64,000 nucleotides of DNA, taken from the NCBI GenBank assembly GCA_029204225.1, contig CM055114.1:13636144-13700143 (forward strand), written 5' to 3'. Shown here one piece after another: positions 48,001 to 55,173 of the stretch. Below the pieces are notes generated by a model, which was given only the letters and a program-made list of their open reading frames with translations, had not been told where the DNA came from and searched no databases. This DNA is from Diphasiastrum complanatum (Eukaryota > Streptophyta > Lycopodiopsida > Lycopodiales > Lycopodiaceae). The translations under genes and the position numbers were made by a program. Each line of letters opens with the position of its first letter. The first letter of the stretch is position 1.

Positions 48001-50043
48001 GGCAGCAAAGCATCATTGGAGCGTGGACAGCCACAAAATTCAGCTGAGCAAGAGGAGCGATATAATAGAGGAGTCGTCACTCAAAACAAGAGAAGAATGA
48101 ATGAGCAGGTGCCACTTATATTGACGAATCCAAGAACCCACCAGCCAACAAAAAAATCATTGAAAATGCGTTAAACAACAATGTTGAGAATTCTCTTTTT
48201 GATATTTGTTGCATGGCTTTTGATGATATGCCCCAAACATTTGCGGAAGCCACAGCAGGTCCTGAAGGTCCTCATTGGAAGCATGCAGCGGACCAAGAAT
48301 TTGAGTCAATACACAAAAATCAGGTTTGGAAACTCACGGAGCTTCCAAAAGGCAGAACCATGATTGATAGCAAATGGGTCTTCAAGAGAAAGTTAAAAGC
48401 CGATGGGAGTCTTGATAAGTATAAAGCTAGGTTGATAGCTCGTGGATTCACTCAGCAAGAAGGTGTGGATTACGCAGAAACATTCTCTCCTGTAGTAAAG
48501 ATGGGTAGTGTAAGAAAATTGCTTGCTTTGGCAGCACACTTGGATTGGAAAGCACACCAAATGGATGTTCGCACTGCTTTTTTGAATGAAGACTTGCAAG
48601 AGACAATTTTCATGAAGCAGCTGGAAGGATATGTCAAGCCAGGTGAAGAGCATTTAGTATGCAAGATAAGTCAATAAACGGATCCTAAGATACCTTAAAG
48701 GTACAATGGACTTTGGTATACTGTTTGAAGGGGGAGCAGGGCAGCAGATCCATCATTGGTAGCCTAAGAGGACATAATAATTACTTTTTCAAGTACCATA
48801 GATCAGGCCTTTAGTCGCAGCCAATATCTATCCAGATTCCACATACTCATTGCGAGTATTATGATAAGCAATTTGATACACAAACCTCCTTTTGAGGTTG
48901 TTTTCTGATTAACTGATGTTTGCTGACCAAATCCTGTGGACCTCAACCAGATAAATGATTGCTCGTGTCCTGATCGATGGGGCCTATGATCATAAACTCC
49001 ACTGGACTCAAGGTTATGCTTAAACTGAACGATCATGTGAAGACGCCCTTAATCCTCTAAAAGGATTTGCAATAAGATCTCTTCAAGGAGCGTGGCGTTG
49101 TCTTTATAAGTATGTGAAATTGTTATCCTTGAATATGCTGGCCCTACTTTGGTTGCTGGATTTCATGAACAGCGTAATGACTCATTTGCGAAATTTATTC
49201 AAGGAATAATGTTCTGTGGAAAACAGTTACAGCTTCTTTTTTTTATGCTACATTGTATTTCAGTTTTCCTTCCTTTACTTTGCCTTATAAAAACGGGTAC
49301 TCTTTTCCCTCTAAGCGCCGTGCTTTGTGAAAGATTTAACATTTTCAGATGTTGCAGTTTGCTGTGTGAAAGACTTAACCTCTTCATCTTGTTGTAGTAG
49401 CGAGATCTCAGGATGTTGCAGTTTGCTATCAAATTTCTCAAAAACTCACGTGTAGATTATCTTGCAGATCCATTTTAGTAACACGCTGCTTTTGAGGTTT
49501 AGAAGAAAAAGTTCAGACACTCACGCATCATTGAAAGCATCCACATTGAAGCCTGAGCCCGAGCTGGCTGCGATGGCCATGTCAGGAGGCGGCGGTCTGG
49601 GCAAAGGTCTACGCTCCTTCTTTGGTTTCTTTGCTTCTTCATCTAGCCATTTCTTTTGACACTGGGGTACGTGGATAGGAAGACTGCAAACCCCTCCTCA
49701 TTCATAATGCCAAATGGCTTCTCATGTCAGGTTTCCTGCCTCACGATTTTTAACAGAACAGAGGAAAAATCAACAGTGGAAACAAAATTCAAATGAAAAC
49801 TCAAGAGGAATCCAAAAGCCAATATGAAGCCTCCAGGCTACTGTTGTTGAAGTATGTTGATTTCAAAGATGGAAACTCAGATGAAGGACAAATTAGATAT
49901 GGTATAGCATTAAGAAAGCACCTAAGCCAAATCTTCAATGCAAATTTATGTTTGCACCTTTTTTTTCCAAATTCACGACCACAAAGGTAACAGATTAGCA
50001 TCTTCGGACGGGCTGCCATATTTCCACCCGCTGATACATTCAT
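29857..50043 (-). CDS. Spliced host gene, C2HC zinc-finger protein (ZC2HC1/ZNF474-like) with C-terminal zinc ribbon
   Basis: The gene is reconstructed by hand from minus-strand exons with GT-AG borders and matching phases. Exon 1 (49958-50043, ATG at 50041-50043) encodes [11 protein letters not shown]. Exon 2 (49525-49683) continues the finger as [12 protein letters not shown] and then [13 protein letters not shown]. Exon 3 is 48886-49001. Exon 4 (36068-36262) encodes [20 protein letters not shown]. Exons 8 and 9 (30211-30312, 29857-29961) end in CDECG and CSECGTKR, then a stop. The first finger with its LPxHxPQC-KKW continuation and RPLPRPP tail is characteristic of the ZC2HC1/ZNF474 family, known mainly from organisms with cilia or flagella; its biochemical role is poorly defined. 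Exons between 36068 and 30713 are uncertain and a phase gap remains there. Intron 3 (36263-48885) holds 12 kb of nested retrotransposons. A solo LTR sits in candidate exon 5, so the gene may be damaged. Confidence is high for exons 1-3 and moderate for the whole. Confidence 0.6.
30591..30713 (-). CDS. Candidate exon 7
   Basis: It lies between an acceptor CTTCTAG and a donor AACAAG|GTTCAAG. 41 codons in phase 0: [20 protein letters not shown], then [19 protein letters not shown] weaker candidate exon precedes it (about 30921-30970, [15 protein letters not shown], donor GTATGT). No domain is recognised. Phase 0 at its end fits exon 8. Confidence 0.4.
31112..31676 (-). CDS. Candidate exon 5, split by a solo LTR
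   Basis: An acceptor (AAATGCAG) precedes 31676. Eleven bases later the sequence is interrupted by the 443-bp LTR 31223-31665, flanked by GTGGC. Without the LTR and one GTGGC the exon would be 117 bp, in one open frame ([20 protein letters not shown] then [19 protein letters not shown]), ending before GTAAGA. Its phase does not join directly to exon 4, so at least one exon is unseen, or this belongs to another gene. No domain is recognised. Confidence 0.4.
31223..31665 (-). mobile_element. Solo LTR (443 bp) with AG...CT ends, TSD GTGGC
   Basis: It is nearly identical to the LTRs at 41243-41683 and 44363-44693. Flanks are GTGGC at 31218-31222 and 31666-31670, a perfect 5-bp target duplication, so this is a complete LTR left after LTR-LTR recombination. 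On the minus strand it begins AGTTATGGACTC and ends ATTCGTAACT. It sits within candidate exon 5 of the C2HC gene. Confidence 0.9.
32240..32500 (-). pseudogene. Degenerate Gypsy RNase H scrap
   Basis: The minus-strand peptide [20 protein letters not shown] matches the LYG-KF-VLTDHQSLKYL motif of Gypsy RNase H. Sequence on either side is too decayed to follow. Confidence 0.5.
32625..34880. other. No gene seen
   Basis: No coding region can be supported. Part of this stretch should be intron of the minus-strand C2HC gene. A weak exon candidate near 33110-33155 (minus) would fit the phase after exon 4 but has a poor acceptor. Purine-rich frames near 34.35-34.68 kb look like decayed coiled-coil coding sequence. 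Confidence 0.35.
34885..35345 (-). pseudogene. Gypsy integrase C-terminal relic
   Basis: The minus strand reads [15 protein letters not shown] (the SPF-L-YG-P region after the integrase core), then [32 protein letters not shown] (GD-V-L), and [18 protein letters not shown] ending VHPIYQVSQ, the classic GPF-I-KRIG--AYKL-LP tail. Several stops are present. Confidence 0.75.
35690..35900 (-). pseudogene. Second, shorter Gypsy integrase-tail scrap
   Basis: The minus strand reads ALTEKLFP, a stop, then [15 protein letters not shown], the same GPFEIL motif as in other Gypsy integrase tails. Only about 60 codons are recognisable. Confidence 0.5.
35985..36061. repeat. Compound (GT)n(GA)n microsatellite
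   Basis: TGTGTG units (about 35985-36008) followed by some 26 GA units, ending 7 bases before the exon 4 border of the C2HC gene. Confidence 0.95.
36068..36262 (-). CDS. Exon 4 of the C2HC gene (second finger)
   Basis: With the acceptor at GCAGAG|CATATT the phase matches exon 3 and the frame reads [19 protein letters not shown], then [12 protein letters not shown], a C2HC finger (Cys-x2-Cys, His, Cys). An acceptor two bases earlier is possible but breaks the phase. The donor GCAA|GTCAGT is followed at once by a long CT tract on this strand. Confidence 0.65.
36644..36891 (+). repeat. 5' LTR (248 bp) of Copia element C
   Basis: It begins TGTTGTAGCAAACAACA and ends TTTCTGTGACA, directly followed by the PBS. 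A TATA-like TATATTTATG lies near 36780. Its 3' partner is not in the window. The preceding five bases are CCTAC. Confidence 0.85.
36892..36903 (+). promoter_or_regulatory. Initiator tRNA-Met PBS of Copia element C
   Basis: TGGTATCAGAGC abuts the LTR end, fixing orientation and border. Confidence 0.95.
36945..37775 (+). pseudogene. Copia element C gag
   Basis: From ATG near 36975 ([20 protein letters not shown]) the frame runs with in-frame stops at about 37246 and 37447. Recognisable gag features are [20 protein letters not shown], the [11 protein letters not shown]-type helix, and a basic stretch before the zinc knuckle [14 protein letters not shown]. There the His is Asn and the last Cys is Phe, so the CCHC box is destroyed. 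Gag would form the particle shell. Confidence 0.85.
37800..38460 (+). pseudogene. Copia element C protease and pre-integrase domain
   Basis: [15 protein letters not shown] carries DSA in place of [21 protein letters not shown] is the Copia protease tail, [13 protein letters not shown] the pre-integrase His pair and [10 protein letters not shown] the Cys pair. It stops at 38462, where Gypsy element D is inserted; coding sequence resumes after 47278. Confidence 0.85.
38463..38821 (-). repeat. 3' LTR (359 bp) of Gypsy element D, TSD GTAAG
   Basis: Near-identical to 46913-47273. On the minus strand it starts TGTTACGAGCC next to a polypurine tract (CTTAAGGGGGAGGGAG, about 38822-38837). The outer end reads ...CTCTAACG where the inner end of the partner LTR has ...CTCTAACA. 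The flanking GTAAG (38458-38462) is repeated at 47274-47278. Confidence 0.95.
38937..40030 (-). pseudogene. Gypsy element D integrase
   Basis: In order on the minus strand: [18 protein letters not shown] and CQKCQVNQ (zinc-binding region), [11 protein letters not shown]...VSDRDNKF (core), [15 protein letters not shown] (tail), then after a frameshift [17 protein letters not shown], a chromodomain-like end at about 38880-38945. The region between the core and the tail is broken. Upstream, RNase H is missing: the frame jumps from [10 protein letters not shown] (end of reverse transcriptase) to integrase at about 39961-40030. Confidence 0.85.
39961..40637 (-). pseudogene. Gypsy element D reverse transcriptase
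   Basis: Frame 40203-40637 contains [54 protein letters not shown] and the catalytic [11 protein letters not shown]. Frame 39961-40206 continues with [17 protein letters not shown] and ends [11 protein letters not shown]. One frameshift or stop lies near 40205. The FLDD box and other motifs are intact; RNase H is deleted. Confidence 0.9.
40640..41242 (-). pseudogene. Gypsy element D protease, distal part
   Basis: It begins right after the inserted element E ([15 protein letters not shown], about 41190-41235) and includes [15 protein letters not shown] near 41000, the conserved LGxxWL region. The proximal part with the active-site Asp lies on the other side of element E, at 44694-44830. Confidence 0.8.
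41243..41683 (-). repeat. 3' LTR of chromovirus element E
   Basis: 441 bp. On the minus strand it is preceded by a purine-rich GCCAGGGAG, and begins AGTTATGGACTCGG. Nearly identical to the solo LTR at 31223-31665. Confidence 0.92.
41731..43365 (-). CDS. Element E integrase with chromodomain, intact 544-codon frame
   Basis: The open frame starts in the RNase H tail ([17 protein letters not shown]), then [20 protein letters not shown] and CPFCLRNK (HHCC zinc site), [14 protein letters not shown] (first Asp), [12 protein letters not shown] (second Asp), [16 protein letters not shown] (Glu), the [19 protein letters not shown] tail, and a chromodomain ([20 protein letters not shown]). All catalytic residues of the integrase are present and no stop is seen, unusual in this window, which suggests a young copy. 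The chromodomain of such elements guides integration to particular chromatin. The plus-strand frame 42805-43164 and the other minus frames here are shadows. Confidence 0.9.
   Translation of the reverse strand: MVEVFTAFNFSILYHPGRANTAADALSRLPALLNTLVSTIPPWFDDLPVAYLTCSDFRDVYSSSPPVSSRPHQVYSIVDNRLYRYDSLCIPSSSGIRSQLLSDAHSSPVGGHFGFQKTYARLKDHFYWPSLESELAILIHTCPFCLRNKYSRAKSAGLLQSWPISHRQWTDISMDFILGLPHTQRGHDSCMVVVDRFSKQAHYIPVCSTITAQQCARLFLSEIFRLHGFPRTILSDRDSKFTSIFWTELMRILDVQLFMDSAYHSTSDGQSEVLNRILEDYLRHFVTSSGKHWDQHLCLAEYSYNSSVSTSTGVSPFLLSHGYAPLLPGIPLPPEDTPVTLASFLSGARELITWASSHLQHVQQRYQTSVDRHRRHVEFQLGDMVYLRLRFARHHFVQGHASTEKLAPRYYGPYRILDVLSPVTYRLQLPASTRACDVFHVNLLRTAIEDDAPCDVEFPTALELFPFLPAAILQVRLYHSRCRRQIQFLVQWDGRPIEEATWEPIDVFYHTPSLADQARALAALVDSSTSDVVLVVDAPGLAAT
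43266..44340 (-). pseudogene. Element E reverse transcriptase and RNase H
   Basis: It starts abruptly at [16 protein letters not shown] (about 44290-44340), then [31 protein letters not shown] (catalytic YFDD), [16 protein letters not shown], and RNase H with [29 protein letters not shown] and [11 protein letters not shown]. Frameshifts near 44260, 43840 and 43370 break it into several frames. The N-terminal part of reverse transcriptase is deleted. Confidence 0.85.
44363..44693 (-). repeat. Partial 5' LTR of element E
   Basis: 331 bp matching the first three quarters of the LTR (minus orientation). The last ~115 bp are missing at the fusion to pol. The breakpoint lies in an AGAGAGAGATT run, a possible microhomology. 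Confidence 0.88.
44694..45997 (-). pseudogene. Gypsy element D gag and protease start
   Basis: Minus strand: ATG at 45995-45997 ([19 protein letters not shown]), a frameshift near 45860, then the 206-codon frame 45216-45836 with the Gypsy gag core ([46 protein letters not shown]-like, [11 protein letters not shown]). A stop near 45215, the zinc knuckle [14 protein letters not shown] (about 44935-44980) and the protease start [14 protein letters not shown], with DDG for DSG, end at the element E insertion. Confidence 0.85.
45998..46899 (-). other. Untranslated leader of Gypsy element D
   Basis: About 900 bp between the gag start and the PBS. Open frames here (for example 46371-46739) show no domain. 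The sequence repeats words such as GCGATGGATCT/GCAATGGACCTGCAG and ACCCTCGCTG at intervals, as in repetitive Gypsy leaders. Confidence 0.5.
46900..46911 (-). promoter_or_regulatory. Initiator tRNA-Met PBS of Gypsy element D
   Basis: TGGTATCAGAGC on the minus strand, one base inside the 5' LTR. Confidence 0.95.
46913..47273 (-). repeat. 5' LTR (361 bp) of Gypsy element D, TSD GTAAG
   Basis: The partner of 38463-38821. The inner end is canonical (CTCTAACA); the outer end reads TCTTACGAGCC where the other LTR's inner copy has TGTTACGAGCC. GTAAG follows at 47274-47278. Confidence 0.95.
47279..48180 (+). pseudogene. Copia element C integrase (resumed)
   Basis: It picks up where 38462 stopped: [10 protein letters not shown] (first Asp) with a frame change, [20 protein letters not shown] then [12 protein letters not shown] (second Asp), TRYTPQ, an in-frame stop, [10 protein letters not shown], and [11 protein letters not shown]. 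The tail is degraded and the 47836-48174 frame is a polar linker (Gln/Ser/Glu-rich). Confidence 0.8.
48181..48760 (+). pseudogene. Copia element C reverse transcriptase, truncated
   Basis: The frame 48213-48677 has [71 protein letters not shown]. After LVCKIS it jumps to [16 protein letters not shown], which normally lies beyond the catalytic YVDD, so the palm active site is deleted. The element fades out near 48760 with no RNase H, polypurine tract or 3' LTR. Confidence 0.85.
48886..50043 (-). CDS. Exons 1-3 of the C2HC gene
   Basis: Exon 1, 49958-50043, ends AAAAAG|GTGCAA. Exon 2, 49525-49683, begins after TTTGCAG and ends GATGC|GTGAGT. Exon 3, 48886-49001, begins after GTCCAG and ends AGGAG|GTTTGT. 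The split codon across intron 1 (AG|T, Ser) restores [12 protein letters not shown] exactly, and that across intron 2 (GC|T, Ala) leads into [13 protein letters not shown]. The phase fit at two independent junctions plus the family motif make these exons convincing. The plus-strand frames over the same region (49462-49659, 49793-49990) are shadows. Confidence 0.8.
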
Positions 50044-50944
50044 CTTTGATGCAGTTTGCCAGTAAGCCACAATTATCTACAGCTCTTTACTAAACCCTCA
50101 TCACAGCAGCTACCTGCTTCACCTATTACCAGTAATGTCTTAGATGTTGATTTGATTCAGGCGGTAGGCATTAAATGACTTATGATCAATGTCATTTATC
50201 TAGCCTTCTGGCTGATACAATTTTTTGTTTTCACCTATTGCACTTTGACGTTTACTCCATATTTGTGAATCTATTAAAGACTTATACGCTTCTGCAAAGA
50301 GCCATAGCATGAACATACAGTCAGAAAACTGGTGCAACCGCCTGCCGCATCAAAATGCATTTACACAAAGAAAAAAATAAGCATAAGTTTTCCATTTCAT
50401 GCTTTTGCATTCTTTCACTAGAGCTGTAGTGAGCAGACTGAAAATATACATAGCAAATTTCTAAACTATTCTGCATGCAACAACAGCAAACAACGATCAT
50501 ACAAGGATTGATGGGAGCTTTCTTTGATTGAAAATTCTGATAAACGCTCCCTGATCCGATCGTTTTCAAGGATTAACGCTCCTCGATCTGATCTTTGCTC
50601 TGATTCAAGCAACGAACATAAAATATTTGCCAACGATCGCAAAAGTTACTCGATATGCAGCGTTAAGAGTAGCTATGGCGGCTTCATTACGTTTGATCAC
50701 TTGGATTGTAGCCACGTGTCATGATGCCACATGGAGCTTTTTGAATGGTTAACTCCTGAGACGTGGCAGAATCTCAACGTTTGTCACGAAAGTTAGTTAA
50801 TGTAGGAGCGACATGGGGGGGAGAGAGGCAGCGACGTCCCAAGAAACGAGGAGACGCGACATTTCCATGTGGGTTGAAAGGCCACATGACCATATCCTTC
50901 TATGCATATCAAGAAATTGGCTTTAATTGAATATTTTTTGGGCC
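50044..50944. other. 5' flank of the C2HC gene, no other gene seen
   Basis: The promoter and 5' UTR of the minus-strand C2HC gene should lie here. No convincing TATA box or other gene is visible. 50931-50944 (ATATTTTTTGGGCC) is the 5' target duplication of the LINE. Confidence 0.4.
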
Positions 50945-50958
50945 AAGGGAGGTGAACA

Positions 50959-51520
50959 ATGAAAGAAAGCCTAAAAAATTATGCTTTGATGATGGCGGAG
51001 GAAGGGATTTCCCCCGATATGGAGATGGAATTGGAGGTGTCTTTTGGCAGTGAACCCACGCACTTAGAGGGGATGGCTCCTCCTCGCACGAGTAGTTCTA
51101 CGATGGACTTTTTGCACGCTTGAGAGACTTCTATGGAGTCTCTTCCTCCTCCCTACTCTGCCTCTTCCTTGTCTTTCTCTGGACAGCTTTTGGATCACGT
51201 TTCAACAGTGACTGCTCTAAAGCTTCCTGCTCTCTCGGAGACCTTGTGCTCAGTTGAGCTTCAGCATCCTGTTAGCGCTGGGCTGGCGGAGCAGACCCCT
51301 CCTCTCTCTTTACCTGCTCTGCCTGCTTTCCCACCTTTGGGTACTTCCTTGGAGCTGGAGGGTCCCTACAACAAGCGTTCTGTCAGTGGTCTGCCCTCTC
51401 CCTCCTCTTGCAGCCCGGTTCTTAGCCAGCATGGCAGATTTGAACTCTCTGCCTATCTCCAGAATCGCGGCCTCCTTCTTCAACAGGCAAGGTGGGGTCC
51501 AGCAAGGCATGGCTAAAATC
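50959..51520 (+). pseudogene. LINE ORF1-like remnant
   Basis: ATG near 50959 (MKESLKNYALMMAEEGISPD), a stop near 51122, then a Pro/Ser/Leu-rich frame 51133-51516. No RNA-binding or zinc motif is recognised, so the ORF1 assignment rests on position. Confidence 0.4.
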
Positions 51521-52400
51521 TTGGCCTCTTATCCTTCAAAGAATGTCCTCATTGCATTGGAAGAGACGAAACTTCGAGAATTTAACCAGCGTTGCCTCGT
51601 CAAGAAGTTTGCTACATCCTTCCACTACGGTGTCCCTCCTGCTCAAGGCACTCGTGGGGGAGTTCTAACGCTTGTTTCTCGTGATTGGCAGGGTGCTCTC
51701 TACTTCTTCTGATTCATCTGGCAGGTGGGTCCTTCTTTGCCTTCGTAAATTAGGCTTCCCCTTCTCTGTTCTTAACCTCTACGCTCCTTGTCTTACTTCT
51801 GAACGCATTGACTTTTGGTCCTCCCTGCCGCCTATTCTAGATGACTGCTTGATTGTTCTAGGAGATTTTAACATGTACCTTGACCCTTCTAATGGGCCGC
51901 ATGCTATCTCACCTTTCAAATACGCTACTCGGTCGTCTTTTCAATCCTCTCACTCTCTTCTCGATGACTCTAATGTCCTACAACAGTTCCCGCATCACAC
52001 CTGGACTAACTGTCACCTGGGATCCTCCTTCCGTTCTACAAGGCTAGACCGTTTTTACCTTTCTTCTTCTGCTAACTGGCTTCGGCTCCTAAAGGCTAAG
52101 ACTCATCACTTTACCACCCTCTCTGATCACAGCCTTGTCCTACTCCATTGCTCATTCCATGCCCTTCCGACTATTTCTTTCCACTCTCCTTACATCATGA
52201 ATTCTTCCCTTTTGTCCTCTCCTCCCATTCGATCGGCTTTGCAGGCTACTCTTGCCTCTTGCTCCTCCTTTCAGGACATGGTAACTAACAACACGCCCTT
52301 TCTCTCACTCTCGTTCCAGACTTCACTCCTTGGCATTGAACCTCCTTCAAGGCATAGAGGCTATCCAAACTTCTGCCAAGGACTCCACGTTATATTTTGA
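51431..52400 (+). pseudogene. LINE AP endonuclease
   Basis: From ATG at 51431 (MADLNSLPISRIAASFFNRQ), a frameshift near 51690 moves to the 51672-52400 frame with VLNLYAPC, VLGDFNMYLDPS, TRLDRFYLS and TLSDHSLVLLH, the N-Y-A-P, GDFN, S-R-L-D and SDH motifs of L1-type endonucleases, which nick the target DNA. The catalytic Asp/His appear conserved. Confidence 0.85.
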
Positions 52401-52699
52401 TCTTCAGCTTCGCTGTCAAGTCATTCTTCGTCGTCATGGTTATCATCTAGCGGCCAATCTTATGCTTCGCTCTAAACTCAATTGGCTTCATAATGGTGAT
52501 TTGCCCTCTTCTTTTTTCTTTCGTGCCTTACGCCACAAGCACTCCTCTTCCTTTATTCACTCTCTCTCCGTCTCTGGTTCTATCATCTCTGACTCCCCTT
52601 CAATGGTTCAGACGTTTCTATCTCTTTTTTAGTCCTTTAAGCCCGCTTCGCCCCCGGACCCCCTCCGTCTTCATTCCTTTTGCCGCACCGAGCGCTTGC

Positions 52700-53518
52700 T
52701 CTTCTCTGATCAGATTGCCATGCTAGATGAGCCCTTTTCATTGGCTGAATTGCATGTTGCTCTTATCTCTTTGCCACTTGGGAAGACTCCAGGGCCGGAT
52801 GGGGTCGTTCCTGAATTTTTCTTCAGTTCTGGGCGCTGTTGGGCCCAGGCCTCTGCTTCACATTGCTAAGTTAGCTTGCTCGGCCGCGACCTTCCCTACG
52901 TCTATGTTTGAAGGTCTGGTTAAACTCATTCACAAGGTCTCTTCGCCTCTTCTGATATCGGATTTTTGTCCTCTCACTATGTTGAATACTTCCTACAAGA
53001 TCTTGGTTAAAGCTATGGCCCGCCGTCTATCTCCCCTCCTTCATTCCCTCCTTTCTTCTGAGCAGTTTGGATTTGTTAAAGGTCGTAACATCATGGATTC
53101 TATCTTTAATGTTTGGACGGCAGCGGACTCACTTGTTGCCTCGACCGTCCCCTCTATTATCCTCCGCTTGGACCTGGACAAAGCCTTTGATCGAATCAGT
53201 TGGGATTATATTTGGGATTCTTGCCAGGCTTGTGGCTTTCCTTCATCCATTTTGAATTTTGTGCATGCTCTTTATCAGTCCTCCTCGACTAAGATCCTTT
53301 TTAATGGTTGTCTTTCTGCTATTTTTGCCCCTACTTGTGGCATTCACCAGGGTTGTCCCTTGTCACCTATGTTGTTCGCTATAGCCATTGAACCCTTGTC
53401 TTGTGCCTTCCATAAAAGAGCCTCGCTCTCCCGTATTTCCCCAGTCATGTCTCCTCTGGGGCCGCTCTCGCATCAGCTCTTTGCTGATGATGTTACTATA
53501 ATTTTCCTCCTCTCTTAA
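52700..53518 (+). pseudogene. LINE reverse transcriptase
   Basis: LPLGKTPGPDGVVPEFF opens the domain at about 52770-52820. The open frame 52727-53518 carries LVKLIHKVSSPLLISDFCPL, EQFGFVKGRNIMDSIF, IILRLDLDKAFDRISW, GIHQGCPLSPMLFAIAIEPL, and HQLFADDVTIIF, with FADD as the catalytic box. Frameshift near 52830. The thumb region continues in later frames (WVSSLGFRIVPHGM; ATWDPRFMSF). Confidence 0.9.
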
Positions 53519-54935
53519 CCTCATGTTATCCATCTGTTGACTCTCTTTAATGAGTTCTGCTACTACTCATCCTCCCTTTTAAGCACTCGAAAATTTGAAC
53601 TCCATGTTATTCACACTTCTGTGCTCGCCTGGGTCTCCTCTCTAGGTTTCCGCATTGTCCCCCATGGCATGGTCACCTGGCTTTTGGGCATTCCTTTCGG
53701 TATCCATCTGTCTTCAGCTCAACGTACTCAATGGTTTTTTCGCTCATTTTCTAACAAACTTGCTACTTGGGATCCTCGTTTTATGTCCTTTCCCTCCACT
53801 CAAGCCTTGCATGACTCTCTTGCTAAGGGCCTCTGGCGCTTCCTCTGGGCTGGCAAGCGTCTTCTTCTTTCCTGGTCTGTGTGTTCAGCACCTACTGCGG
53901 ATGGAGGCCTAGGCATTCTTGACTTTGTTGTTAAAAACCGTTCTTTGGTGTTTCTTCCCTTGCTCTCCCCTGTCAGCATTGGCATGCTTTTCTCCTTTCC
54001 ATTATGGCTTCTGCCACTGTGGTCCCAGACTTCCTCCCAGTCTTACTCATATCCTGGCTTTTGGTTGTTCCTTTAAGTTTAAAGGACCTTTTATTTTGAC
54101 TAACCTGGTGCGCCTTTTACTTCACTTTCGCTCCTTTCCTGGAGAGATGACTCCACCCTCCCTTCTTTCCTGGAGAGATGACTTCACCCTCCCTTCTTCG
54201 GAATCCATTTGGACTTCAGCTCTTTTTTCGCCTAATGCCCAACCTCTTTTCCACTCTCATCCTCGTCTTTCCCTTTCTTTAGCCACTAAGGGCCTTCTTT
54301 CTCTTGCTCAGTTGGTTCGACGTCCCTCCTTGCCAAGTCCTTCCTTCCTCTGTTTTTTCCTTGTCAGAGCATCGATTGATTTACCTGGCCGCTTCTTGTG
54401 CCATTTCGATTCATATATCACAAGTCTCGCCCTTCGATCTTTCAGGATGGGATCTCTCCCTTTCCTCTTCCCTCTTTGATTATTCCTCCCTGCATCGTCG
54501 TTAATTTCCTTCTCTTTTTTCAGATTATCTTAACCGCCTCTGGACGGCCTCTTATTTTTTGCCTGTCTGGCACTGCCGCCTTAAAACCGCCCGCCCTCTG
54601 GCTATGGGGAAGCTTCGATACCTTGCCTACCGCATCCTTACCAAATCTCTACCTTTGCTTTCCAAATGGCCCTTCCTTAATGATCGCTTTGTCCGCTTTG
54701 TCAGCTGTCTGAAGAAACGGTGGAGCATTTGTTCCTTCATTGCCATCACCATCGTTGGTTGGAGCTGAGCTACATATTCTCGAGTTGGGGTCTCACTTTC
54801 TCTCTAGACATTGGCACATTCTCCTGAGGGACTCCCTCCTAACAGACTCTTCTACTCTTACTTTCTGTCATGTGTGCAGGCTAGCGGTCTTGTGGAAGAT
54901 TTGGACGGCAAGCCTATCAGCAGGTCTTTGAGGGG
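53519..54935 (+). pseudogene. LINE C-terminal region with Cys-His box
   Basis: Frames at 53537-54076 and 53919-54479 carry the post-RT domain (LLGIPFGIHLSSAQR, SFSNKLATWD, GLWRFLWAGKRLLLSW). At about 54688-54770 the frame reads LCPLCQLSEETVEHLFLHCH, then HHRWLEL, the zf-RVT box. No RNase H is seen. Confidence 0.8.
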
Positions 54936-55173
54936 GACCCCCCCTCTTTGTCTACGATGGCTTGTATTCGTCTTGCTATGTTCTTTTTAAATACTACTTA
55001 AAGTTACTTTCAGTTCGCTACCCTGCATGGTATTGTAGATTGGTGACCTTTGGGCTTTGGACAGTTCTTTTGGACTTCAGATAGTTTTTGGCCATGAAGC
55101 CGTTTCACGTATTTGTAAATTTGTGAATATATGATAGTGCAATTAAGCTTTCAAATAAAAATATATTTGGGCC

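Larger units (their letters stand above)
50945..55160 (+). mobile_element. L1-type LINE, about 4.2 kb, decayed
   Basis: It is bounded by ATATTTTTTGGGCC (50931-50944) and ATATATTTGGGCC (55161-55173), an imperfect target duplication. Contents in order: a possible ORF1 remnant (50959-51520, one stop at about 51122), AP endonuclease, reverse transcriptase, and a C-terminal Cys-His (zf-RVT) box. The 3' end is A-rich (TCAAATAAAA) without a long poly-A. Frameshifts and stops are scattered, so it is not autonomous. It lies about 0.9 kb upstream of the C2HC start. Confidence 0.85.

Noticed and set aside
49462-49990. Plus-strand frames with an acceptor-like TTATCTTGCAG upstream, considered as a plus-strand host gene
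   Set aside because: The minus strand gives two phase-matched exons of a recognisable C2HC finger over the same bases.
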